From: Nanohaloarchaea archaeon PL-Br10_U2g5
GTDB taxonomy: Archaea > Halobacteriota > Halobacteria > Halobacteriales > Haloferacaceae
Reading direction: 5' to 3'
Assembly (NCBI GenBank): GCA_001564205.1
Contig: LKMY01000001.1
Location: 1-37,669 of the forward strand
Length of the DNA stretch: 37,669 nucleotides
The notes beneath the pieces were generated by a model. The model ran no database searches and was not told the origin of the DNA. It saw nothing but the letters and a program-made list of their open reading frames with translations. Made by a program: the position numbers and the translations under genes. Shown one piece after another: positions 31,196 to 37,669 of this stretch (positions within the stretch are counted from its first letter, which is position 1; the number at the start of each line of letters is the position of its first letter).

Positions 31196-32089
31196 TTAGT
31201 CCGCACTGATCGGATCGGTCGTCTCGCGACGCATATCAACGCCTCTGGCGACCCAGACGGCGGCTGCAGCGAGCACGACCGCGGCTCCGAGCGCAAAGAG
31301 GTTGATCTGTTGCCAGAGCGTCGTGTACAACACCAGATCACGCCCTAAAAGCAGCGTGATGACAAGCGCGGCCATGGCCCCCGCTGCGAGCGTGCGAACG
31401 ACGCTGGCGACGGAACGGTCGACCCCGGAGTAGCCCGATCGGACGGCTTCGGTCGCGTACGCGACCGTCGCGACGAGGCCGAGGTGACCCGCGAGCCCAG
31501 CGACGTAGAACGACGCCTGTGCGCCGGGTGAGTAGGTGATAAACGGTACGGCTCGAGAGAAGAGGACGCTCGCGGCGATGCCGACGAGTCCGAGAACGGC
31601 CGCGATCCGAAGCAGCCGCGCGGATCCTCGTTTTCCGCCCCAGATGGTCGTTAGCGTGAGTAGCGTGAAGATACAGAGGGCGACGATCAGGTGTGCGGCG
31701 TGCGTCGACACCGTGTATCCGCCGGGAACGAGTCCGCCGATGGTGACGGTGATCGCGCCGACCGTGATCTGCAGCGGGAGGATGACGACGGCGAGCGTCG
31801 CCGCGAGCCGCGTCCGGCGGTCGAACCCGCCGAGCCACGTCCACCCCGCAACGCCGATGATCAGGAAGCCGGTGATCATCGCCCACACTCGATGGAACCA
31901 CTCGATGAAGTCCGGGTTGATCGTCAGCGCGGGAATCAACTGATCCGAACACAGCGGCCACTGGGCCTGACACGCCAGCCCCGAGCCGGTCGCTGCGGTG
32001 TACACGCCGAGCGCGAACAGCGACAGCGTCATTCCCGTCGTCGCCGCCGCGTATCGTCTGAACGTCAGCCACGCGGGCCGAAGACTCAT
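31196..32089 (-). CDS. ctaA: Heme A synthase (COX15/CtaA family)
   Basis: A membrane enzyme that oxidises heme O to heme A for aa3-type terminal oxidase. The 297 residues give about eight membrane segments. The extracytoplasmic Cys pair C40 and C47 (GSGLACQAQWPLC) is the CtaA motif, and heme-ligand candidates are His66 (FIEWFHRVWAM), the HAAHLIVA pair, and GHLGLVATVAYA. There is only one gene on this strand here and no cox genes nearby in the window. It is convergent with the ADH gene; the gap on the left is about 60 bases. Confidence 0.93.
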   Translation of the reverse strand: MSLRPAWLTFRRYAAATTGMTLSLFALGVYTAATGSGLACQAQWPLCSDQLIPALTINPDFIEWFHRVWAMITGFLIIGVAGWTWLGGFDRRTRLAATLAVVILPLQITVGAITVTIGGLVPGGYTVSTHAAHLIVALCIFTLLTLTTIWGGKRGSARLLRIAAVLGLVGIAASVLFSRAVPFITYSPGAQASFYVAGLAGHLGLVATVAYATEAVRSGYSGVDRSVASVVRTLAAGAMAALVITLLLGRDLVLYTTLWQQINLFALGAAVVLAAAAVWVARGVDMRRETTDPISAD

Positions 32090-32164
32090 TACCGAATCTC
32101 GGGCACGCGCGTACTTAGACCGTTCGGCCGCTCCACGCGACCGAGAACATCGCTGAAAAGTCGG

Positions 32165-32620
32165 CTACCCGGATAACTCTCGCTTCGCGCGGCGGGCCCG
32201 CTCCGACATCTCCTCGTTGCCCTCGACGTCGGCGAGCGTCTCGACGGCTTCCAGCTTTCGAACGGAGTTATCCAGGAAGGAAAGCACGTCTCCGGTGTAA
32301 GCGTACACCATGTAGTCGTCGGTCATCACGTCGACGATCGCCTGCGGGCCAAGCCCCTCGGCGCGGAGTTCGAGGACGTACCGCATGAACTTCTCCTCCG
32401 GACACCCACAGTACGGGTTCGCCTGACAGTCGCAGTCGAGGAAATCCTCGGCGAAGTCTAAGATCCGGTCCCGGGTCGTCGAATCGAGCTTTGAGAGCCC
32501 GTCGCCGCTGTAGAGGATGTCGAGGGTCGCACCGGCGAACGCTCCTTTCGGAATGCTCGTTTCCAGCTGTGAGGCGAGCTGCCGGTGGTTCTTTACGTAG
32601 ATCTTGTCGGTGAACGCCAC
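32165..32620 (-). CDS. DUF5814-type Cys4 protein, 151 aa
   Basis: The product starts with GTG at 32618-32620: (M)AFTDKIYVKNHRQLASQLETS. It contains FAEDFLDCDCQANPYCGCPEEKF, whose cysteines at 63, 65, 71 and 73 form a C-x-C-x5-C-x-C cluster that should bind one metal ion or an Fe-S cluster. The C-terminal half is helical (VDVMTDDYMVYAYTGDVLSFLDNSVRKLEAVETLADVEG). From memory this resembles DUF5814, which occurs alone or at the end of haloarchaeal DEAD/DEAH helicases; here it is a stand-alone protein. A T-rich element (32646-32656) lies about 31 bases upstream. Confidence 0.75.
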   Translation of the reverse strand: MAFTDKIYVKNHRQLASQLETSIPKGAFAGATLDILYSGDGLSKLDSTTRDRILDFAEDFLDCDCQANPYCGCPEEKFMRYVLELRAEGLGPQAIVDVMTDDYMVYAYTGDVLSFLDNSVRKLEAVETLADVEGNEEMSERARRAKRELSG

Positions 32621-32645
32621 GATTACCGTGTCGTACGCCGTCGGC

Positions 32646-32656
32646 CCTCAAAAAGA
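32646..32656 (-). promoter_or_regulatory. T-rich promoter element of the DUF5814-type gene
   Basis: CTCTTTTTGAG on the minus strand lies about 31 bases before the GTG at 32620, acceptable spacing for a leaderless start. It is also a near-palindrome. Confidence 0.4.
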
Positions 32657-32725
32657 GTGTGATGGACGAGCACGCGGTTGTGATGCGGGCGTCAGGCGAT
32701 CGCACGCCCATCCGGGAGTCGTAAC

Positions 32726-32738
32726 GGTTATTTATCAA
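32726..32738 (+). promoter_or_regulatory. TATA box of tRNA-His
   Basis: GGTTATTTATCAA is centred about 28 bases before the tRNA-His 5' end at 32761, placing the start at or next to the mature 5' end. Confidence 0.55.
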
Positions 32739-32760
32739 TGCAAGGTAGACATCAACGCGT

Positions 32761-32834
32761 GTCCGGGTTAGGGTAGTGGACTATCCTTCAGCCTTGTGGA
32801 GGCTGAGACGCGGGTTCGATTCTCGCACCCGGAC
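32761..32834 (+). tRNA. tRNA-His (anticodon GTG)
   Basis: The acceptor stem has the eight-base-pair form peculiar to tRNA-His (GTCCGGGT/ACCCGGAC), with encoded G-1 opposite C73. The D arm is GGGT-AGTGGACT-ATCC and the anticodon stem CAGCC/GGCTG closes TTGTGGA, so the anticodon is GTG. The T-arm is CGGGTTCGATTCTCG. The 74-base gene is followed by a TTTTT terminator-like run at 32835-32839. Its 3' end is the left copy of a 35-bp direct repeat. Confidence 0.96.
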
Positions 32835-32847
32835 TTTTTCACGACGA
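32813..32847 (+). repeat. 35-bp direct repeat, left copy (tRNA-His 3' end plus flank)
   Basis: Identical to 32931-32965. It covers the T-loop-to-3' end of tRNA-His (32813-32834) plus 13 bases of downstream flank, including the T5 run. The copies are 118 bases apart. A duplicated tRNA 3' end is the usual form of the attachment core of tyrosine-recombinase integrated elements. Confidence 0.8.
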
Positions 32848-32930
32848 TTTCACAGAGAAGTCAAAAGTCCGATCGAGATCGAACCCTAGAAGTCGCAGCG
32901 CCGAGCGGAGAGAGGCGACCGTCTTCCTCC

Positions 32931-32965
32931 GGTTCGATTCTCGCACCCGGACTTTTTCACGACGA
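32931..32965 (+). repeat. 35-bp direct repeat, right copy (pseudo-attachment site)
   Basis: Second exact copy of the tRNA-His 3' part. The 83 bases between the copies (32848-32930) hold no gene. The copy is a broken tRNA fragment with the B-box-like GGTTCGATTC but no 5' half, so it is not a functional tRNA. Confidence 0.75.
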
Positions 32966-33013
32966 CTATCGGGAGGAGTGGAGACTCACGTCCCCGGTGA
33001 CGACCGACGCGCG

Positions 33014-34366
33014 TTACTCCTCTTCGAGAATCTCGCCCGCTTCGTCCCGCTCGGACTCGTCGACATCGGCGCGCTTGCGCACGTCGACCTGGTAATCTGT
33101 GAGAATGTCACGGCCGAGCAGCAGCGGGTACTCCATGTGACCGCGGTCCTCGACGCTAGCGGTGACAGTGTGCTGGTTCCCGCCGATCCCGATGACGAGG
33201 TCGACGACTGGACGGGCTTTTCCGCCCTTCACGCTCCCCGACTTCACGCGCGTCATGCTCTTTATCGGGCCCGCGCCGATCTCGGCGGCGAGCTGCGTAT
33301 CAATGCTCGTCCGGGTCGCGCCCGTGTCCGACTTCGCGAGCGACTGCGTCGATCCGGAGGTGCCGGTGACGACGACCTCCTCGATGTAGCCGATGATAGG
33401 CTGCTCGGACGGACTCGGCTTCGGAACCGGCGCACAGGAGGGTCGCGAGTCGTCGAGCGTCGCCGCGATTCGCTCGACATCGTCGTCGTCGACCTCGCCG
33501 TCGACCGTCTCGATCGCGAGCTTCGCGATGTGCGGGGCCGGGCTCGTTCCGGTCGCCTCGTACAGTCCTTTAAATCCAGCCGTCGGATTCACTTCGAGCA
33601 CGTACCAGCCGTCGTACCCTTCGACGAGGTCGACGCCGGCGTAGTCGAGGTCCATCACGTCGGCGGCGTACAGCGCCGTCTCGGCGGCCTCTTCGGGCAT
33701 GTCGTTGGTCGCGTCCTCGACGGCGCCGCCGAGCGCGACGTTGGTCCGCCAATCCCCCTCCGGCGCGTATCGGTACATCGAGCCGACGATCTCGTCACCG
33801 ACGACGTACACGCGCAGGTCGCGGTGTTTCTCGTCGTCGCGATCGATCAGCTGCTGGAGAAACGCCTGTCGGTTGCCGACCTTCGGGTTCACCCGCTCGG
33901 TGAGGTCGACTTTCCACGTGCCGCCGCCGTGCGTACCGATCGCGGTCTTATATACGCCGACCTCGCCGAAGCGCTCGCGATCCTGGTTGAGCCGATCGTT
34001 CGAGAGCGCGAGTAAGGCGTCGGGGACGCGGATGTTCCAGTCGGCGAGCGTCGCAGCGGTCGCGAACTTATGGATCGACGCGAGCACGGCGTTCGGCTCG
34101 TTGAGCATCGGTCGGATTCGCTCGAACGTCGCCGCCAACCCGAGTAGCTCCGCGGGCTGGTCCGTGTTCGAGACCAGCAGTCGGTTCGCGATGACGTCCA
34201 CCGAGGGTTCGACGGTGACGTCGCCGTCCTCGACGCTAATTGCGGCGTTCTCCTCGCGAAGCCACACCGGCTCGTGGCCCAAATCCTCGATCGCGTTGCA
34301 GATCGCCTTCGTTTCCTTGCTGTTGTGTAACGACAGCACGCCAACCCGAACCGGATCCGAACTCAT
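33014..34366 (-). CDS. RimK-type ATP-grasp ligase fused to RimB-like retropepsin domain
   Basis: A 450-residue fusion. An N-terminal pre-ATP-grasp part (about 1-95) is followed by an ATP-grasp domain (about 96-285) with YKTAIGTHGGGTWK (Lys140), DEIVGSMYRYAPEGDWRTNVALGG and the metal/ATP segment VLEVNPTAGFKG (257-268), as in RimK and LysX ligases, which form peptide-like bonds to acidic residues. After a linker (about 290-322) comes a retropepsin-fold domain (325-432) with the active-site-like DTGA (347-350) and LLLGRDIL (416-422), matching the 'ATP-dependent zinc protease'/RimB group. The gene is divergent from an AstE-like hydrolase gene, with both promoters in 107 bases. Ligase, protease and deacylase together suggest a cycle of adding and removing amino-acid or acyl groups; the substrate is unknown. 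Confidence 0.9.
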   Translation of the reverse strand: MSSDPVRVGVLSLHNSKETKAICNAIEDLGHEPVWLREENAAISVEDGDVTVEPSVDVIANRLLVSNTDQPAELLGLAATFERIRPMLNEPNAVLASIHKFATAATLADWNIRVPDALLALSNDRLNQDRERFGEVGVYKTAIGTHGGGTWKVDLTERVNPKVGNRQAFLQQLIDRDDEKHRDLRVYVVGDEIVGSMYRYAPEGDWRTNVALGGAVEDATNDMPEEAAETALYAADVMDLDYAGVDLVEGYDGWYVLEVNPTAGFKGLYEATGTSPAPHIAKLAIETVDGEVDDDDVERIAATLDDSRPSCAPVPKPSPSEQPIIGYIEEVVVTGTSGSTQSLAKSDTGATRTSIDTQLAAEIGAGPIKSMTRVKSGSVKGGKARPVVDLVIGIGGNQHTVTASVEDRGHMEYPLLLGRDILTDYQVDVRKRADVDESERDEAGEILEEE

Positions 34367-34388
34367 AGGTGGTACTGTATGGGCGGCG

Positions 34389-34396
34389 GTAAAAGG
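34389..34396 (-). promoter_or_regulatory. TATA-like box of the RimK-RimB gene
   Basis: CCTTTTAC on the minus strand is centred about 26 bases before the ATG at 34366. It lies about 50 bases from the divergent TATA box of the AstE-like gene. Confidence 0.5.
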
Positions 34397-34439
34397 TGAC
34401 CCGATTCCGAGCGGAATCTCAGCGGCAATCGCCGGGTCG

Positions 34440-34451
34440 TTATATATATAC
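34440..34451 (+). promoter_or_regulatory. TATA box of the AstE-like gene
   Basis: TTATATATATAC, ten pure A/T bases, is centred about 28 bases before the ATG at 34474. It is the strongest TATA box in the window and rejects the longer frame that opens at 34396. Confidence 0.7.
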
Positions 34452-34473
34452 CCCCGGAACGCTCGGGGAAGAC

Positions 34474-35499
34474 ATGAGCGACGATCGGGTGTTCACGTAC
34501 AACGGCGGCGCGGTGTCGCCCGGCGAGACGCAGAACATCCGCTACGGTATCAGTGAGACGTACCTCGGCGACCCGGTTCGAATTCCTGTGACGATCATCA
34601 ACGGCGAGCGCGACGGCCCCACCGTCTTCCTCACGGCGGCTGCACACGGCGACGAGCTCAACGGTATCGAGGTCGTCCGCGAGGTCGCCCACGAGTGGGA
34701 CCTCTCCGATCTGGCCGGCACGCTCGTCTGTCTCCCCGTGCTCAACGTCCCCGGCTTCCTCGCCCAGCAGCGGTACCTCCCCGTCTACGACCGAGACCTC
34801 AACCGGTCGTTCCCCGGGAAGGCGGGCTCGACCAGCTCGAAGCGAATGGCGAATCAGATCTACTCGAATTTCATCGAGCCCTGCGACTTCGGGCTCGACT
34901 TCCACACCTCTACGCGCGGCCGGACAAACATGCTTCACGTCCGAGCGGACATGGCGGATACCGGCGTCCACCGCCTCGCGATGGCGTTCGGATCGAGCGT
35001 GATTATCGACAGCGACGGGCCGAGCGGCACGCTGCGTGGAGAAGCGACGGCGGACGAAATCCCGACGATCACGATCGAGATGGGCGAGGCCCACCGTTTC
35101 CAGCGCGGACTGATCGACGACGCGCTCGGGGGCGTTCGATCGGTGTTCGCTGAGTACGGGCTGCTCGAGGCCGACACGGTTCGATGGCCCGGCTGGCGAA
35201 CGATCGTCGCCGGAACGGAAGAGAAGACGTGGCTGCGCGCCGACTCCGGCGGCATCGTCGACACTCACTTCGAAAGCGGCTCGCTCGTCCGCGAAGGCGA
35301 CCGGATCGCGACGATCACGAACCCGTTCAAAAAAGACGAGATCGAGGTCAAGGCGCCGTTCACCGGGCTGCTGATCGGGCTACTCGAAAACCCGGTGGTG
35401 TATCCCGGTAATCCGCTGTGTCACCTCGTCCAGATCGACGAGCCGACTCGACGGGCGCTTGAGGCGGAGCATTCGGCTGATACCCGGACGACCGGCTGA
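34474..35499 (+). CDS. Succinylglutamate desuccinylase/aspartoacylase family (M14-like) metallohydrolase
   Basis: 341 residues. Zinc ligands are in AAAHGDELNG (His58, Glu61) and DFHTST (His144), with the substrate-carboxylate motif DRDLNRSFPG (106-115) and the catalytic Glu in TITIEMGEAH (Glu202), the AstE/AspA pattern. After residue 215 the C-terminal half forms a beta-rich lipoyl-like domain with VDTHFESGSLVREGDRIATITNPFKKDEIEVKAPFTGLLIGLLENPVVYPGNPL, common in this family. The ATG at 34474 gives a leaderless start. It should remove acyl groups from amino acids or peptides. Its divergent partner is the RimK-RimB fusion, the same gene neighbourhood known in bacteria with separate rimK and rimB. 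Confidence 0.93.
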   Translation: MSDDRVFTYNGGAVSPGETQNIRYGISETYLGDPVRIPVTIINGERDGPTVFLTAAAHGDELNGIEVVREVAHEWDLSDLAGTLVCLPVLNVPGFLAQQRYLPVYDRDLNRSFPGKAGSTSSKRMANQIYSNFIEPCDFGLDFHTSTRGRTNMLHVRADMADTGVHRLAMAFGSSVIIDSDGPSGTLRGEATADEIPTITIEMGEAHRFQRGLIDDALGGVRSVFAEYGLLEADTVRWPGWRTIVAGTEEKTWLRADSGGIVDTHFESGSLVREGDRIATITNPFKKDEIEVKAPFTGLLIGLLENPVVYPGNPLCHLVQIDEPTRRALEAEHSADTRTTG

Positions 35500-35572
35500 C
35501 GGACCACGAAGCCGAGCCGCTGAGAACCGATTCGCCTACGTCGGTGCTCACCGGTGAGCGGATCGGGCGTAC

Positions 35573-37252
35573 TCACTCAAGCGACGGCGACGCGATCGGG
35601 GCCGGCTCGGTGTCTCCACAGCCGTGGCGGTGTTGCAGGGAAACCGACCGCTCTCGGCCGTCTGGGTCGTCGATCGTCGGGCGCGTGATCGCCTCCTCGA
35701 CGACGTAGAACTCGATGTGAGTGATCGACTCGCCCTCGGCGCTGCGATACGTCTCACAGAGGTGCTTTCCGAGGTATCCGGCGACAAGCGCGCCGTCCTC
35801 GCCGCGGAGCGACGCGGTGTAGAACCGTTCGCGATACGTCGCGTGTTGTCGTTGGAGCCGTTCGTGCGGGCGGTCGAAAGAGAGCGGTCGATCGGCGTAT
35901 ACGTCGATCAGCTCGCCGCGTTCCGTCCGCGCCGGAAAGACGTAGTAGCGGTCGGTGGTTCGGGGGTTCGGAGCGAAGATAGACCAGTCGCTCTGAAACG
36001 CGATGAGTCCGCTCGCTGCGGTATCGATTTCTTCACCGGGAGTCTCCTCGTCGAGGATTCCGACCGCCGAGAGTCCGCCTGCAACGACGAGGAGCGTCGC
36101 GATGGCTCCGATCACGACCACCGCGCCGGCGTGTGCCGCGAGCGGTGCGGGAAGTCGGCTTCGAAGCGCGGTCGACGCGCGTGACGGCACCGGTGAGACC
36201 GGACGCGGAACCCGCTTTGCGGCCGTGATGAGTCGTCCGCGGATACCGCTCGCGCTCAAGCGGCCGGCACTCGGCCGACGCGTTCGAAACCGGTCGATAT
36301 CGATCGATCGGTGGTCGATCGACCGCCGAATCCACCGACTGAGCCGCCCCGCGTCGTCCCACGCCGAGGACTGACAGAACAGAACGAGCCCGGTGAGACA
36401 CACGAACGAAAAGGCGCCGACGCGAACGGTGAGCGCCATCGCGACGTGCGCAGTCGCGAAGACGACGACAAGCAGGTGGCGGGACCGACCCCGGAGAACC
36501 AGGAGGAGCCACGCGCCGCACAGTAGCACCAGCCAGACGAGACCGCCGAGCCGAAGTAGCTCAGGGACCCCTCGCAACGCGTCTCCGAAGAGGTGAGTAA
36601 CCTCGTCGATACCGAGGATGAGGACGGCCGCCTCGCCGGAACGCCACAGCTCTGAGGTCGTTTTGTGATACCCGTTAACGACATACATGATCACCATCTG
36701 CACGAGAATGAGGGCGCTTGCGACGCCACTCACCGATCGCCTCCGGGGGCCGCCGGCAGCGACCGCGTCAATCGACCAGCGCTCACCCAGCGGGAGAAAG
36801 ACGGCCAGCGCGAGCAGCGTCGCGAACAGCACGTCGGCGAAACTCAACACGAACGGGTTTCGCGCGTCGAGCGACACGACGAGAACGAGCGCGAGAACGG
36901 TGACCGGTCGGGTGTAGTAGCCGAGTGCGAGCGCGGCCCCGACGAGCGCGGTAACCGCGAACAGCGCCGCCACGCCGGTCGCCGACGTAACGGCCGCATA
37001 TGGCGAGTACGCGGCGATCGGCTCCACGGCGACGGCCAGAGATGCCGGAACCGCCCCGTCGTCGGTATAAAAGCGGGTGAGATTCCGGGATCTGAGGGCG
37101 ATATCGACAACGATCAGAAGACCGAGCGCGATCCGAAACAGCGCGAGCGAGCGCGTGTCGATTCGGACGCGAGCGCCGATCCACTGCCGGACCCAGACGG
37201 TCATCCACCGCGGAACACGAGCAATCGCGTGAGCCGTCGGAGGTGAAACCAT
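35573..37252 (-). CDS. HTTM-domain integral membrane protein
   Basis: A 559-residue polytopic protein similar to the HTTM family (vitamin K-dependent gamma-carboxylase-like membrane domain). Signs are WIGARVRIDTRSLALFRIALGLLIVVDIALRSRNLTRFYTDDGAVP near the start, SPYAAVTSATGVAALFAVTALVGAALALGYYTR, SLDARNPFVLSFADVLFATLLALAVFLPLGERWSID and VNGYHKTTSELWRSGEAAV, the family's loop motif. About eight membrane segments precede a long Arg-rich cytoplasmic stretch (about 300-370), one more membrane segment (about 380-405, LAAHAGAVVVIGAIATLLVV), and a C-terminal soluble domain of about 150 residues (QSDWSIFAPNPRTTDRYYVFPART). The ATG at 37252 is used; a TTG at 37258 is possible. No gamma-carboxylation is known in archaea, so the chemistry is open. 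Confidence 0.88.
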   Translation of the reverse strand: MVSPPTAHAIARVPRWMTVWVRQWIGARVRIDTRSLALFRIALGLLIVVDIALRSRNLTRFYTDDGAVPASLAVAVEPIAAYSPYAAVTSATGVAALFAVTALVGAALALGYYTRPVTVLALVLVVSLDARNPFVLSFADVLFATLLALAVFLPLGERWSIDAVAAGGPRRRSVSGVASALILVQMVIMYVVNGYHKTTSELWRSGEAAVLILGIDEVTHLFGDALRGVPELLRLGGLVWLVLLCGAWLLLVLRGRSRHLLVVVFATAHVAMALTVRVGAFSFVCLTGLVLFCQSSAWDDAGRLSRWIRRSIDHRSIDIDRFRTRRPSAGRLSASGIRGRLITAAKRVPRPVSPVPSRASTALRSRLPAPLAAHAGAVVVIGAIATLLVVAGGLSAVGILDEETPGEEIDTAASGLIAFQSDWSIFAPNPRTTDRYYVFPARTERGELIDVYADRPLSFDRPHERLQRQHATYRERFYTASLRGEDGALVAGYLGKHLCETYRSAEGESITHIEFYVVEEAITRPTIDDPDGRERSVSLQHRHGCGDTEPAPIASPSLE

Positions 37253-37280
37253 CGGCAACGACAGTCATCGTCTCGGTGCG

Positions 37281-37290
37281 CGTATAGGTG
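37281..37290 (-). promoter_or_regulatory. TATA-like element of the HTTM gene
   Basis: CACCTATACG on the minus strand lies about 33 bases before the ATG at 37252 (27 before a TTG at 37258). Confidence 0.35.
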
Positions 37291-37324
37291 TTGTGGAGGA
37301 GTTACGGAGAATCGAGGAGAAAGC

Positions 37325-37669
37325 CTCGCGCTTCAGCGCGGAGATGAATCCGACAGTTCTCCACACCAAACACGAACTCCTCGTCGGGTGTTTTAACTGG
37401 GTAGTTGTCGTACTAACAGTCATCCGAGGCGGCATATCCGCCCACCTAATTGGACAATATCGGGATTCCTGGCCACACACAGAAAGCACCCTTTCTGTTG
37501 TAATGTCCAGGTGCAGTAAGAAGTATCTCCGAATCCCATGCCGGGATAGGAGTAACGGCTGGTTGGCACAGCCAGTAGCCGCCTTTCGAGGCCGCTACAA
37601 ACCGTAAACATCCCAACCCAGCGGCGCGGTGTCGTGGGAATCTTCGCCCTTCAGGGCGGAGAGGATGTC
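37325..37669 (+). mobile_element. Remnant or short non-autonomous IS200/IS605 (IS1341/TnpB)-type element, right part cut by the window edge
   Basis: Two hairpins with the same CTTCAG core bound about 345 bases. The left one (37325-37343) pairs CTCGCGC with GCGC-G-GAG around TTCA and is followed by ATGAATCCGAC. The right one (37641-37662) pairs CTTCGCCC with GGGCGGAG around TTCA, preceded by GGGAA and followed by GGATGTC. Both resemble the right-end palindromes of IS605-family tnpB elements, where the guide RNA scaffold ends. No transposase or TnpB protein is encoded between them: the best frame (37293-37607, 104 residues) has no TnpB or TnpA motif. The region may be a degraded tnpB 3' end or a palindrome-associated element lacking its transposase. 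Confidence 0.5.

Noticed and set aside
34396..34473. 26-residue N-terminal extension of the AstE-like protein
   Set aside because: It would include the TATA box at 34440-34451 and is not like the family start.
37293..37607. 104-residue plus-strand frame near the right edge as TnpB C-terminus
   Set aside because: There is no zinc ribbon or DRDxNAA-like motif, and the frame starts before the left hairpin, so protein coding is not supported.

Overview
The window is chromosomal DNA from a halophilic archaeon (class Halobacteria, most likely a Halorubrum-like genus; the genus is inference). The signs are very high GC with strong GC3, highly acidic proteins, archaeal ribosomal and RNA polymerase genes, a coenzyme F420 gene, and many genes whose TATA-like box lies about 26-31 bases before the start codon, as expected for leaderless mRNAs. 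Most of the window is core genome.

Left part (1-11073): the nearly complete aspS, two uncharacterised genes, a DUF5518-type membrane protein, a 1-Cys peroxiredoxin, tsr3 (rRNA aminocarboxypropyl transferase, here reassigned to a leaderless GTG start), an AT-rich gap with a possible 36-residue repeat microprotein, the cofE/mer pair (F420 synthesis and an F420-dependent reductase), a small membrane protein, a site-2 protease with PDZ repeats, a TIGR00300 (ornithine cyclodeaminase type) gene overlapping a GNAT acetyltransferase gene, and a DUF5785 gene.

Middle (11157-23847): a formaldehyde-dehydrogenase-like ADH, two divergent Cys/His microproteins, a CobW GTPase with a His-rich loop, a Mrp ATPase with a co-transcribed partner, and then, on the minus strand, the classic haloarchaeal operon: tRNA-Ser, S13, S4, S11, RpoD, tRNA-Leu, L18e, L13, S9, RpoN, RpoK, enolase, S2, mevalonate kinase and isopentenyl phosphate kinase. 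Transcription, translation, glycolysis and archaeal lipid precursor synthesis are therefore linked in one growth-related cluster.

Right part (23975-37669): a zinc-binding MDR reductase, a small membrane protein, cmk and cbf5 (RNA processing), tRNA-Pro, an enoyl-CoA hydratase, the RFC large subunit, a second ADH, heme A synthase (ctaA), a Cys4 DUF5814-type protein, and tRNA-His with a 35-bp partial duplicate of its 3' end that looks like an integration scar. These are followed by a RimK ATP-grasp ligase fused to a RimB-like retropepsin domain, divergent from an AstE/aspartoacylase-like metallohydrolase, then an HTTM membrane protein, and at the right edge two IS200/IS605-type hairpins with no transposase between them.

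There is no CRISPR array, prophage or defence island. The most promising leads are the RimK-RimB/AstE-like unit, the twin CxYCxW microproteins, the tRNA-His scar, the transposase-less IS605-type ends and the microprotein upstream of tsr3.
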